In this document: piece after piece, positions 46,130-57,480 of the stretch
Position numbering within the stretch: the first letter of the stretch is position 1
Layout of the letters: each line of letters begins with the position of its first letter
Source: Diphasiastrum complanatum
Lineage: Eukaryota > Streptophyta > Lycopodiopsida > Lycopodiales > Lycopodiaceae
Direction of reading: 5' to 3'
Assembly: GCA_029204225.1 (NCBI GenBank)
Contig: MU832265.1
Location: forward strand, 16,343-80,342
DNA length: 64,000 nt
Notes under the pieces: model-generated
What the model was told of the DNA's origin: nothing
What the model saw: the letters and a program-made list of their open reading frames with translations, nothing else
The model's database searches: none
Translations under genes and position numbers: made by a program

Positions 46130-46490
46130 GAGATTGGAATTTGGGGGCTCCGGTCGAGACTTAACAATTTGTGTTGGTTGAGGTCGAATAGGTCTCGTTG
46201 GTCGAGTTTTGATAGAAACGCTCCAGTTGAGATCTGATAGAAACGCTCCAGTTGAGATCTGAATGAAACGCTCCGGTTGAGATTTGACATAAACGCTCCG
46301 GTTGAGATTTGACAGGTGCGCGTCGGTTGAGATTTAACTGAAGGTTGAGATGCCACTGAACGCTTCGGTTGAGATTTAATGGAACGCTTCGGTTGAGATT
46401 TAACGAAGTGCTCCGGTTGAGATTTGAGAGAAGTGCTCCGGTTGACATTTGAGAGAAGCACTTCGGTTGAGATTTGAGAAAATCTCATTA
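46130..46490. repeat. minisatellite array 2, 24-25 bp unit
   Basis: Copies of ggttgagatttga with starts at 46226, 46251, 46276, 46301, 46326, 46344, 46368, 46392, 46416, 46441 and 46466, so spacings of 25, 25, 25, 25, 18, 24, 24, 24, 25, 25. It lies just upstream (- strand) of the ATG of the coiled-coil gene at 46093. On the - strand a frame from 46659 runs through the array and ends at 46090, overlapping that ATG by four bases (ATGA). Confidence 0.92.
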
Positions 46491-46565
46491 TGAAGGAATG
46501 GATCTGTTTGATGCAAGTGAAGAACTTCAAAGGAAAAATATGACTGTGGCTCAGAGTAGAAGTTC

Positions 46566-47404
46566 TTATGAAAAAGGTGTATTTCCAAGAATGTTTGTAT
46601 GCCTGAGATACCAGTAGCACTCGGATGCAAAATGTCTCTTTTTCCCACAAAAGAAACACTTCAGCTTCTTCTTGTCCTTTTTGCTCTTGCCTTTGGAACT
46701 TGATGCTCCATCTTTGCTCTCCATCTCCATGTCTTGAGTCTTCTTGGATGAAAATTTTTTCTTCTTGTCTTTCAAGGAAAAGTTAGCTTTTTCATCACCA
46801 TCATTCAAAGATAAGGAACTCATCCTACTTTTGATATGAAGCATTCTACTCTCCTCAGTTACAAGCACACTTTGAAGTTTTTCAATACTTGGAATTGAAT
46901 CTTGAATAGCAAAGGTTTGAACAAGATTGGAATAATCATCTCCTAACCCATTCAAAATGATTTGAACTAACTCATCATCTTTGATTTTATCATCCATAGA
47001 AGACAACTCCTTATTCAAAGATTTGATCCTAAAGACATAATTTTGGGCACTTTCACAACTTCCTTTCATGTCTTGAAGGATTTGATTCCTAAGCTTGAGT
47101 ATCCTTGAAGTATTCTTGGATCCATAAATTGCTTTTAATGAATCCCATGCCTCTATGGATGTGGTACAAGATGAGATTTCCTTCAAAAGTTCATTACTTA
47201 CATTCATTTTTATGCAATGTAGTGCCACTCTACATCTCTTTTTGTACTTTACCTCCTCCTTGAGGTTCTACTTCCACCTCAAGTACTATTTCATAAAGAT
47301 CATGGAGTACAAGCAAAGACTCCATTCGAACTATCCAATTAGCATAATTAGTGGGTGTGAGCCTTTCACTAGCTTCAAGCAAAAAACCACCCATTGATGC
47401 CATT
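46566..47404 (-). pseudogene. Ty1-copia gag (UBN2-type) remnant
   Basis: On the - strand: an N-terminal piece (MASMGGFLLEASERLTPTNY, NYANWIVRMESLLVLHDLYE; 47404-47250), a frameshift at about 47230, then 220 codons with LKAIYGSKNTSRILKLRNQI, YVFRIKSLNKELSSM, IILNGLGDDYSNLVQTF and a zinc knuckle CFFCGKKRHFASEC near 46640, preceded by a Lys/Ser-rich stretch. It is cut at about 46566, next to the minisatellite. Its own primer site and LTR lie upstream at 47991 and beyond. Confidence 0.93.
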
Positions 47405-47990
47405 CTTGAATGTGAAAAAGCACTAGAAACTCTTATGGTTTCTCTAAGAGATCTGAACCTAAAGTCTTCTAGAAATTTGAAAGCTTATACACACAATCCT
47501 ATCACTCATGAACTGATCTAGAATGATGGAAATTTAGATTCTAGCCTCAATCTTGCTGAATCACTCCTTAATCTATGATTTTTGGCAATATCTCTCTCAA
47601 CTTCAACATGCACTCAAAAAATCAGAGAAACTCATGTAATGCACCTGAATCAAGCATCAAATTTAATTTTTTGGCTGATGTAGTCCAAGAACTAATCATA
47701 GGAATAGATTCTCTATAAATAAAGCTTGATTTTGCACTAAAAATCTCTCAATGTGGGTGTGTGAGTCAAATTGTACAAATTTTTGAATTTTCTTGACCAA
47801 AATCGGACCTGTACAGCCTCACACGTGTGAAAAGTATTCCTACAGCCCACAACAAGTTTTGGTCCAAAAAATTTGAGAATACTTATCAAATCCAACTCGC
47901 TACACAAAAATTAGCTAGTTTCCAAAAACTTGCTAATTTGGGCTTAGTTGTGGATCAACCCCATCAATATCAATAAATCCTCTTGTACTT

Positions 47991-48003
47991 GGCTCTGATA
48001 CCA
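47991..48003 (-). other. primer binding site of the copia element
   Basis: TGGTATCAGAGCC on the - strand, directly after a CA. About 590 bp of leader separate it from the gag ATG at 47404. Confidence 0.85.
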
Positions 48004-48700
48004 TGTGGAAACCTGCAAAATGGGACCAAGAATGGATCCTAATCTGATCCACAAGAGGGATTGGATGTTAGATACAATTGATCTATCAATCTACACAAGA
48101 TTTAGATCAATCTAGATCAATTCTAGGCATGAAAATCTAACAAAAACAATCATTAATAAAGGTAAATGTACTTGCTGGTTTCACACGTGTGAAAACCTGT
48201 TAGAGTACGGACTCCAACCTGAAAACAAAGTACACTATGATAGAAACTCAAAACATTCAAAACAAATGAAGAGAAATGGAGAGATTGACACAAAATTGCT
48301 TCCAAAATCAAGATTGATGTTTCATGTTGATTATGGCCAAATATGCCTCCATATATACACTTCTTGGAGCTCGAGGTACTAATCATGCATCAGATCTCAC
48401 ACGTGTGAGGATGCTTTGTCATATGGTGAATCATCATGCAAAATTGACACTTGGGTCAAACTTTCTATTTTGAACACTTTTGATCCAATTTCCTACTATA
48501 TGGAGATCTACTTGGAAATCTTCTAGAAGTCAAAACTCGCCTACTTCAGCTTATTCCACACATGTGAGCTGTCCTCTACACATGGGATGTGACACCTAAC
48601 CTAAGAATGTGGCTCATGCAATCAATTAGAAACCTATTTTTTGGCCTTTTTAGCCACTAGAACTTGAATTAAATCATATGTACAACCTATATGATTTTGG
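48004..48700 (-). mobile_element. 5' LTR of the copia element (outer end uncertain)
   Basis: On the - strand it ends CCACA at 48004, next to the primer site. It contains the palindrome TCACACGTGTGA near 48181, also present near 48398 and in the inverted repeat at 10281-11172, followed in one case by gttagagtacgg. I could not fix the outer end; 48700 is only a limit. Confidence 0.55.
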
Positions 48701-48809
48701 TACATGACAAGTACACTAATTGCACACATGGGAACAAGATCCACACATGTGTAATCATCCTATATACAGTGTTTTGGCCTTGACTAAGCATAATTTTTGC
48801 AAATCTAAA

Positions 48810-50040
48810 ATGTCCCAACGACTTGCTCCCCTCCAGGCGCAACTACAAATTTTTGAAGCAAAGAATACGTGCCTGGGGGCGAAAATGAAAGGCATACAAA
48901 ATGAAAAAATTGCCTGGCTAGCTCAACCTGCACCAGACTCAAGGCCACTCTCTCAAGTAGAGATGAATCTTTTTAGACGTCAGGTGCAGGTATATAGCCA
49001 AACATTGAACAACTACTAGGCAGAGTTCGATAAGTACTGGGCAAGCGCAACTCATGAGCTCGCCCAGGCCAAACAAGCCCTCAAGACTTGCCAACAGTAC
49101 ATGGAGAAGAAGACCCAGCCCACCCCCGTGGTGATTCCACTGCCACCTGTTTTGATGCTGCATAGGTCAGCACGAGCCAGGACTAAAGCTAGCAAGCAAC
49201 GGGGGGGGGGGGGTTTATCAAGATCAAGGCCAAGACCAAGGACTAGTAGATATAGGTGTTGAGACGTGAGACCAAGGCCCAGACGCAGGTCGAAATCAAA
49301 GCCAAGAGGAAGGACAGGCCTCATCATCCAGAAATTTGCGCACCATATTTTCCAACCGGGCCTTCCGAAGACCAAAGTCCGTGGAGGAGAAAATAAATGA
49401 ACTCCTAGTGAAGTATCCCCATGAGTCATCAAGAGGCGGCTGGCAGATATCATTTTCTGCTTAAACAATAAAAGACAACGAGCTACAAGCATTACCCACC
49501 CTCCAACCACAACCAGAGTAGCATCAACAGCTTTTTGAAAGAGACCTTGCGGCCATCAGAGCTTATGTGACAAGTCTGCAACAACTACGGGTGAACGTGC
49601 ACTTCTTGCCATGCACACGACGATCCAAATGGGCGAAATGTGGCACCCCTATGGACAAGATCACAATTCAAAATTTCAATTGGCCAAGGATTCCAACAGA
49701 ACATGGTTGGGATGCAGATGTAGACGCCCGAAGGGCTCTCACCATATTCGCCAATAAATATTTCAACTGCCTTGATCCAATAGTCCGTGTGGCAGCCACG
49801 TATGCCCGGGACTTAGAGCATTGAATGAGGATTGAAACTAAATGGGACAATTTTCTTCCCCCCCCCCCCCCCATATTCTTTGATCCTAATAAGGCGCTAT
49901 CTTTCGACAAAGTAAAAGATCAGCTTCCAGTCGCTCGTGTCTATTACCGAGCTGCCTTCTTGTTTTTGACAAGGGCTTATGAGAGTTCTTTCATTACCCT
50001 AAAAGATCAGTAGAAACATGAAATTGTCCAGGTGAATTAT
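48810..50040 (+). pseudogene. long coiled-coil protein, unknown family (copy B)
   Basis: A frame at 48810-49019 (SQRLAPLQAQLQIFEAKNTC, VEMNLFRRQVQVYSQTLNN) looks like a coiled coil and continues after TAG with HELAQAKQALKTCQQYMEKK. After a G run (49201-49213) and frameshifts, the C-terminal part resumes at about 49470: LQPQPE, LFERDLAAIRAYVTSLQQL, FNWPRIPTEHGWDADVDARR, DPNKALSFDKVKDQLP and ARVYYRAAF. These match copy A (LQPQPE, NWPVIP, NPNVAL, ARLYYRAAF) in the same order. A TGA at 49822, a C run at 49858 and a TAG at 50011 break it. The gene is followed, after inserted DNA, by the LTR at 51868, like copy A. Confidence 0.7.
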
Positions 50041-51398
50041 ACATGTTGATGAATGACTTCTTGTTTGACAAGTGCTCTACGGCTTTCACTCTCTGTCACA
50101 TTGGTATCTTCCTTATTTATTTATTTTTATCATTTTTTGATTTCATAATTTCTTCTAATTGCATATCCTTTTCTACATTTGTTTTTAGTTCATCAAGGAT
50201 AGCCATTGCACAGGAGACATCATGTAGTGTATCTCAAAAATAAATTGTCATTCCTCATTCAATCCTCAATTCACCTTATACAGAGTTTCAATTTTTTTGA
50301 GCATATTCCAAATCTGTGTAGTACAAATCACATCAGAGTTGATTCTTGTATCTCATTATCATATTAATCTTCAAATCAACTACAACAAGATCGAAACAAA
50401 TTTAGTTAAAATTTGTTCAATCTTTAGTCCCATCACATGTTCAACGTGTTTCAACTATGTGTTAACCACACCGATCCAATCTTGAGTATGAACAGTTCCA
50501 ATAACAACATTCCCACCAACAAATTTTTTTTGGGGGGGGGGGGGGGGGGGGAGAGAGAGAGTGGATCTGCTTGGATCCACTGGAGCAGTTACGCTGCCTG
50601 CAACATCAGCAAGATCGACAGCCAAGGTCACAAGTCAAATATGAAAAAGACAAGGCTAAAGAAGGCAGAGGGGCAATCCAAAGCGACTCAATCAGAAAAA
50701 GTATTCCAATCACGACGAAGATCCTTCTAAAAAAGGGAAACCAGTCTCCTTCTTGAAACGGCCTCTTGTCATACTTCTGCACCCATCCTCATGCCTATCA
50801 TCCACAACATCTACCAATGTCACCACCTCTACCCTACCTTCCATCTGTCTGTTTATTATCAGTTCACTATTCTTGTAAGAAATCCCCAGTTTTTTATAGT
50901 CTTACCAAAGCAACTGATAGATCATTGCAAGTGTCTTGCGGAGACTAACTGCCACCTACAATGGATGATCAGCCAAACGAAGTTTAAAGAAGCAAGTGAA
51001 GCAGCTAGAAGACATAAGAAGTTAAGCAAAGAAGCTGAGGAGGAAAGGACAAAACTTAAGCAACATATGAGTTAGATCAATCTTGATCGAAAGAAACTCT
51101 CTGGAGAAATGATAGTTGAATCTCCTCTTATGAAACCCAAAGAGATCCAAAAGTAATGGATAAAAAAAAAGAGCTGCAGAAAAAGAAAGATGAACACAAC
51201 CGTGAACCTACAAAATGAAGCGAGCTCCTCACCCAGCAAGTGGTGGTCAAAGCTCGACATTGCAAGGTCCAAGGCTGCAACCATAGAACTATCAGTTCTT
51301 TCACTCTGCCACCAAGCCTTCATCATGTTTCCTTGCCGTCACCAGCCATTCGTCCAAACTGTTTCTACCACCAATGTGTGAATGAGGCCGTTCCCTTG
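49958..51398. repeat. 1.4 kb direct repeat, left copy
   Basis: Closely matches 56067-57478 from tgtttttgacaagggcttat through to the segment before gttccct. It begins inside the last codons of the coiled-coil gene and includes a G run (50532-50550). A + strand frame near 50985-51075 is charged and coiled-coil-like (RRHKKLSKEAEEERTKLKQ). I do not recognise a domain. Because the homology starts inside copy B, this unit was attached to the gene before it was copied. Confidence 0.88.
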
Positions 51399-51867
51399 AA
51401 GACTGATAACCAAGATTTGTGCCACCTATCAGGAGAGAGCATCGACAAGACTGGAATTTCAGCTGTGAAAAGAATTGCGGAAATGCCCAGAAGCAATATG
51501 GAGGATACAGACCTCCCAGAAGCTTGAATCTGCCCAGAAACTAGAAGTGAAATCATCCATGGTAGATGCAACAAAAGAAAGAGACACAAGGAAAGCACTC
51601 AAGCATGCAAATTGTGAAGCTGCTGAGAGCTCTCCAATTTTGAGAATGTCAACCACTTGTAGCAATAAGACATTCTAATCACATTGTGGCAAATTTGCGA
51701 AAAGCAATTTTTTGATATAGACTGGCAACAATAAGCACTTGGTTCTATGCAAGCAAACGAGGATCTACGCTTTTCCAAGTGACGATCGAAGACGCCAATG
51801 CGAAAGCGGAACGACATCGTCCGATATGAGTTGTAGTGGGTCCTGCAACACATTAGAGGTGGGATGA
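51399..51867. other. 3' trailer of the coiled-coil element
   Basis: From about 51725 to the LTR the sequence is homologous to the trailer of copy A (- strand, 42850-42760). Shared pieces are aataagcac, gcttttNcaagtg and gtgggtcctgcaaca. A purine-rich gaggtgggatga at 51856-51867 directly precedes TGTTGG and is a candidate polypurine tract. The part at 51399-51660 has open frames without a recognisable domain. Confidence 0.6.
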
Positions 51868-52860
51868 TGTTGGTTGATTCTGACGAATCCCCAAGATACT
51901 CGGACAGAGCAATTCAAGAGCACCTCTCACCTTAGACCGAGGAGGTCTCTGAGGAGACGAGACTAACGAAGACTGAGAGCCGAGGAATACTAGTTAGTAA
52001 TGACAAGCCAGAACTATGTAAGCCTCATGGTGAATCCCGAAAGATGGAATGACCATGTAGGAACTAGTATTTCTAGGCTAAAGTAATAAATGCAAGTAGA
52101 CCCCTCTTAAAGAAAGTAGAGTGAGCCACCTTTTGATAGTGACCTCTAGTGGAGAGCATTATTCCACTTGTAATTTGTGTAGTGTGGAAATGCCACTGGG
52201 ATGCCACCTAAGGAGCTCTCTTGCTTATTTAAGAGACTCCCTCTTTGTGAAGAGGACCTTTTTGTGAAATGTACCTACTCCATGCTGACATGAGAAGAGC
52301 CTCCATGAGTTTTGGTGCATCCATTGAGCTCCTTGATCATGCTTGTTTCTTGAGTGGATGCATTCATGATCTTGCCCTTCCCTCCTTTGTGTGTTGTTGT
52401 GGATTGTAGAGTGGATTAGATTTCTTGCTTTCCTAGAGTAGATTAGTTTTCATTTCTTGTTTGTGGATTAATGTAGGAACCAACATTCAGGTAAACTAAA
52501 TAGGCTAGAAATGTGGTGCAAATCTTGCATATCCTCCAACATTCTAGTTCTTGATGTTCTTGGAATGTCCAAGAATCAAAAGGTTGGTTGGTTTCTTGAT
52601 TCTTGGACTTCTAAAATACTGTAGATTAATTCTTGTTTCAGTTTTGTGGATTAATGCAAGTGTAGCTCAGTTTTAACAAAGTGTAGGATCTGATTCAGTT
52701 CATTTTTAGAGTAGGTAGCCATAGAATCTATTGAATGTTCATTTGGGCTGCATGCTGATCTGTAAATGAATGTTCATGGCTTGCATTTATGTTTGAATGT
52801 GAGTGTTTTCAAGAGAGAATGACCCTGAGTTGTCCTCTGACAAGCAGGACATTAATACTA
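51868..52860 (+). mobile_element. long LTR, copy 3 (right end approximate)
   Basis: Starts TGTTGGTTGATTC after a purine tract and is homologous to the reverse complement of 21930-20244 and 42757-41806, including ccgaggaggtctc, accatgtaggaactag and gtgagccaccttttgatag. The match becomes weak after about 52700. It is followed at 53405 by the minisatellite and at 54464 by a gag, so it is placed like a 5' LTR, although a coiled-coil gene and trailer also precede it like a 3' LTR. Confidence 0.75.
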
Positions 52861-53404
52861 CAACGTCGATCTATACCCTTTTGCCTGATTTTGGGCTTTG
52901 AACAAGAACGAATAACTTAAGCAAGAGCCCACTGTCTCTGATGACAGGCAGAAGAAGAAGTAAGCAAAATAAATAAAACCGACAGATCCTCTAGAGCAGG
53001 GGATCTGTGAATATTTGTCGCTCGTTGCCCCTTGAACTCCAACGCATTCTAAATCCATAAGCGCTGCAACACTGTCCTTGTTCAAAAACTTGCAAACACA
53101 GTCCCAATCTTTCCACACATCTGAGTTTTCACACACCCTATAATACTTTGTATTTAGTACCATTCTTGATTTTCAATCACGAGCATAAGCATGTCACAGA
53201 GGTTCATTGTCAACAATCTTCAATGGACAGCATTCTTTGTTTTGAGTTTCAACTCATGCAACGGTTCACACATGCACCCCACAGCCGTCCATGCTAACGA
53301 ACATCCTGCCTCCATCCTGCTAGACAAGCCTCCTTCATCCATCTCTCACATGCGTCTCCCTGACTCATTCTTGATAGACGCTCCTCCCATTCCCTCACGC
53401 TTCC

Positions 53405-53770
53405 ATTCTCAACCAGAGCCCCTCGGTGAATATCGACCGGTGTGCTCGTTCAAACCTCAATCGCCACGATCACTGAAATTTCGACCTGCCTGAACGACCT
53501 CTTCAGAAAACACTCGATTGGACAGCCAGCCATTTCTCAAATCTCAGTCGGCACCCATCTATTAAAGTTCAACCGGAGGCCATTCCCTTCAAATCTCAAC
53601 CGACGCATTCCCATCAAATCTCAACCGACACATTCCCATCAAATCTCAACTGACGCATTTCCATCAACTCTCAACCGACGACCTGCTTCAAATCTCAACC
53701 GACGGACTCCTGTTAATTCTCGACCGAACCACTCTATCAAATCTCGACCGGAGCAACCGGAGCCGCGAGC
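53405..53770. repeat. minisatellite array 3, 24-25 bp unit
   Basis: Reverse-complement orientation of arrays 1 and 2: caaatctcaaccga repeated with spacing 25, 25, 25, 24, 25, 24 in the regular part (about 53596-53750), with more diverged copies to the left. It lies between the LTR at 51868 and the gag at 54464. Confidence 0.9.
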
Positions 53771-54420
53771 TTCATTTTTCGATACTTCTGAATTTTTCGA
53801 TACTCATTATTTTTTTTCGATACTTCTGATTTTTTCGATACTCCTTAATTTTTAGATACTCCTTAATTTTTCGATGTTCCTTAATTTTTTGATACTCCAT
53901 TATTTTTTTATACTACTTATTTTTCAATATTCCTTATTTTTTGATACTCATTATTTTTTGATACTCCATATTTTTCGATACTCCATTATTTTTTTATACT
54001 ACTTATTTTTCAATACTTCATTATTTTTCAATACTACTTATTTTTTGATACTCCATTATTTTTTGATACTACTAATTTTTCGATACTCATTATTTTTCGA
54101 TCCATTTTTTTCAAGTGACTAATTTTTTTTTTTGAGCCATCATTTTCGATACATTTTTTTTTTAGTCACCAAAAAAATTTTGCGCCATTATTTTCGATAC
54201 ATTTTTTTTTAGCCTTCTATTTTTTCAATACATTTTTTTTTATTCACCCGCACAGATTTTTGATACACTTTTTTCGAGTCACCTACATAATTTTTGATAC
54301 ATTTTTTTCGATTCAACAACATAATTTTTCGATACAATTTTTTCCAAGCCTTCTATTTTTCGAGTCACCTGTTTTTTCGAGTCCAATATCGAACCATCCA
54401 CAAACCCATTCAAGGGACAA
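53771..54420. repeat. AT-rich array of ttttcgatact units
   Basis: Dozens of irregular copies of ttttttcgatact or ttttttgatacatt, spaced about 15-25 bp. It directly follows minisatellite array 3 and leads into the gag. Open frames here encode only Phe, Ile, Leu and Tyr strings and are not genes. Confidence 0.88.
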
Positions 54421-54463
54421 GAACCTGATAGAGCTGAGTCTTCAGGAGCACGACCCCATTTTT

Positions 54464-55745
54464 ATGATGTTGAATCCTCATCAGCCAGGAACCCACCTTA
54501 ATGGCATTTTTGCTACTCATGGAGCTCATCTTGAGAGACGTACACCCAAGCTAGATCTACCAAAGTTTGACGATAGTTCGGACCCTCAAAGATTTTTGCA
54601 AGTCTTTGAGAATGCATGTGATGTGTATGGCGAAACATCTCCCGATGCTATGGTCCAACTGTTTTCGATGACCATGATCGCTAAAGCACGTGATTGGTTT
54701 TTCAACCTTGATCGTGAAGATAAGACAGACTGGTCAATTTTGAAAGAGTCCTTTATCAAGCATTTTAAGCCCCTTCGCTTGATAGAGAGTCCTTTTGTCA
54801 AATTGAGTAACATCAAGATGACAAAAGATGAACGTGTACGAGACTATATCGAGCATTTCAAACGCCTCAAAAGTCAAGTACAAGAACAGCCCTCTGAAAA
54901 AGTTGCTCATCATCTGGTTCTTAGTCGGCCTTCCAAGATGGATTAGACGCGAGCTTAAATCCAATGACGAATATATGAGCCTCAAATTAGATACGTCTGA
55001 TGCCATCAAGGAGGAAGATGAAGGACCAGATGTTGACGAATCCAAGGAAAGACGAGCACCACGTGCTCCTTTCCATGAGTCGAAGATGATCGAGGACACC
55101 CGAGATCAGCTTTGGAAATCTCAGTTGGAGTTGCTTAATAAGCAACACCAACTACAGATGGAGAAACTCACCAATGAGTTTCAAATTACCATGAAGTCTA
55201 TCCAAAGTAGTAAGTCTGGTTAGCCAAACCCTGCACAGGTACCTTATAGACGAAAACAAATATGGTGCCCACACTGTCGAGCTACACATCCTGCTGATGC
55301 TTGTCCTTTTTCATATCAGCCTATCCAAGCACATACAGTCCAACAACATGAAGAACAACCGGTCTGAAAATTCCTTGACTTATTATGAATATCCACCAAA
55401 AAATCCAGCACAACTATCCATGCAAGATGGCTATGCTGTTACGCAAGGGCCATTGAACAACAGATGTTTCATCTGTGGTGAAATTGGCCACTTCATGGTT
55501 GTTTGTCCAGTCAAGACAAGTACCATGCTGAGTGTCCCGACTGTGTCCGAAAATTCAATTTCAAAGATTGTCCAAAATAATCCAAGAAGGTCCTATCTGC
55601 CTGATACGTTAGTTGTGACTCCCGATAGGATCATCACGACAACACAACATGAGCACTATAGCACCCAACCGCTCACCCTGCTGCTCACTCGAGAGGTTTT
55701 TACATTACTACGCAATTCTCCAGCTCCATACTGCAAAAAGACACT
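54464..55745 (+). pseudogene. gypsy gag with two zinc knuckles
   Basis: ATG 54464. First frame to 54946: FDDSSDPQRFLQVFENACDV, MVQLFSMTMIAKARDWFFNL, then LKESFIKHFKPLRL and IKMTKDERVRDYIEHFKRLK, a typical retrotransposon gag core. A frameshift near 54900-54945 moves it to a charged segment (LWKSQLELLNKQHQLQMEKL, about 55100-55160), then a CX2CX3HX4C knuckle at 55266-55304 (CPHCRATHPADAC) and a CX2CX4HX4C knuckle at 55465-55506 (CFICGEIGHFMVVC). It stops at about 55750 with no protease, so the pol is missing. The core is nearly the same as the gag piece at 35697, so both belong to one Athila/Tat-like family. Confidence 0.92.
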
Positions 55746-55750
55746 AATAT

Positions 55751-56066
55751 GACATGAGTCCTTGTAGGAGGAAAGCGAAACCGATATTCTGTCATCTGCT
55801 TCCAACCAAGAGCAACTTCCACAAAGAATTGACAGTTTTTCTTCCCTTCTACAGCCTCAAATCTATTTGTCTTTCCACATGCTAATAAGATTTCCAATGT
55901 GCCAATACACAATAAATCTAGGAATTGGAAATCCACATAGAGATTAGGTTTTGAATCTCTTGCTTAGAGAGGTCCTCAGGACATGGTACCTCAACCATCA
56001 CTGCATCTCAAGCTATATCTTACAACATCTATTATCAACGATGGTAGACTTAGTGTCACTATTCCT
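55751..56066. other. no recognisable gene
   Basis: Junction region between the gag and the second copy of the 1.4 kb repeat. A - strand frame (55936-55700) has no domain that I recognise. Confidence 0.4.
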
Positions 56067-57478
56067 GCCTTGTTTTTGACAAGGGCTTATGAGAGTTCTT
56101 TCATTACTCTAAAAGATCAATAGAAACATGAAATTGTCCAGGTGAATTATACATGTTGATGATGACTTCTTGTTTGACAAGTGCTCTACAACTGTCACTC
56201 TCTGTCACATTGCTATCTTCCTTATTTATTTTTTTTATCATTTTTTGATTTCATAATTTCTTCTAATTGCATATCTTTTTGTTTTTAGTTCATCAAGGAT
56301 AGTCATTTCTCAGGAGACATCATATAGCGTATCTCAAGAATAACTTGTCATTCCTCATTCAATCTTCAACTCACCTTATACAGAGTTTCGGATTTTTTGA
56401 GCATATTTCAAATCTGTGTAGTACATATCACATCAGAGTTGATTCTTGCATCTCTTTGCCATATTAATCTTCGAATCAACTACAGCAAGATCGAAACAAA
56501 TTTAGTTAAAATTTGTTCAATCTTTAGTCCCATCACATGTTCTATGTGTTAAACACACTGATTCAATCTTGAGTATGAACAGTTCCAATTACAACATCCC
56601 CACCAATAGATTTGGGGGAGGGGGGGGGGATATGCTTGGATCCATAGGAGCAATTACGCTGCCTGCAACAACATCAGCAAGATCGACAACAAAGGTCACA
56701 AGTCAAATATGAAAAAGACAAGGCTAAAGAAGGTAGAGGGGCAATCCAAGGTGACTCAATCAGAAGAAGTATTCCAATCACGACAAAGATCCTTCAAAAA
56801 AGAGAAACACAAACATTGAAAAATCAGTCTCCTTCTTCAATTGGCCTCTTGCCATACTTCTGCACCCATCCTCATGCCTATCGTCCACACCATCTACCGA
56901 TGTCACCTCCTCCACCCTACCTTCCATTTGTCTGTTTATTATCAGTTCACTATTCTTCTAAGAAATCCCCAGTTTTTGATAGTCTTACCGAAGCAGCTGA
57001 TAGATCATTGCAAGTGTCTTGCGGAGACTAACTACCATCTACAATGGATGATCAGCCAAATGAAGATCTAAGAGGCAGGCGAAGTAGCTAGAAGACATAA
57101 GAAATTAAGCAAAGAAACTGAGGAGGAAAGGACAAAACTTAAGCAACAAATGAGTTAGATCAATCTTGATTGAAAGAAACTCTCTGGAGCAATGATAGTT
57201 GAATCCCCTCTTATGAAGCCCAAAGAGATTCAAAAGTAATGGATCAAAAGAAAGAGCCGTAGAAAAAGAAAGATGAACACAACTGGAACCTGCAAAATAA
57301 AGCGAGCTCCTCACCCAGCAAGTGGTGGTCAAAGCTCGACATTGCAAGGGTCCAAGGCTGCAACTATAGAGCTATCAGATCCTTCACCTTGCCACCAAGC
57401 CTTCATCATGTTTCCTTGCTGTCACCAGCCATTCATCCACCATGTTTCTACCATCAATGTGTGAATGAGTCCATTCCC
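56067..57478. repeat. 1.4 kb direct repeat, right copy
   Basis: Matches 49958-51398. It starts with the last codons of the coiled-coil gene (tgtttttgacaagggcttat) although the gene itself is absent to its left, so this is a duplicated fragment. A shorter G run (56620-56630) sits where the left copy has a long one. It passes into copia coding sequence at about 57481. Confidence 0.88.
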
Positions 57479-57480
57479 TA

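Noticed and set aside
53874-54122. Hydrophobic protein rich in Phe, Ile and Leu
   Set aside because: It is a translation of the ttttcgatact array. The repetitive DNA explains the composition.
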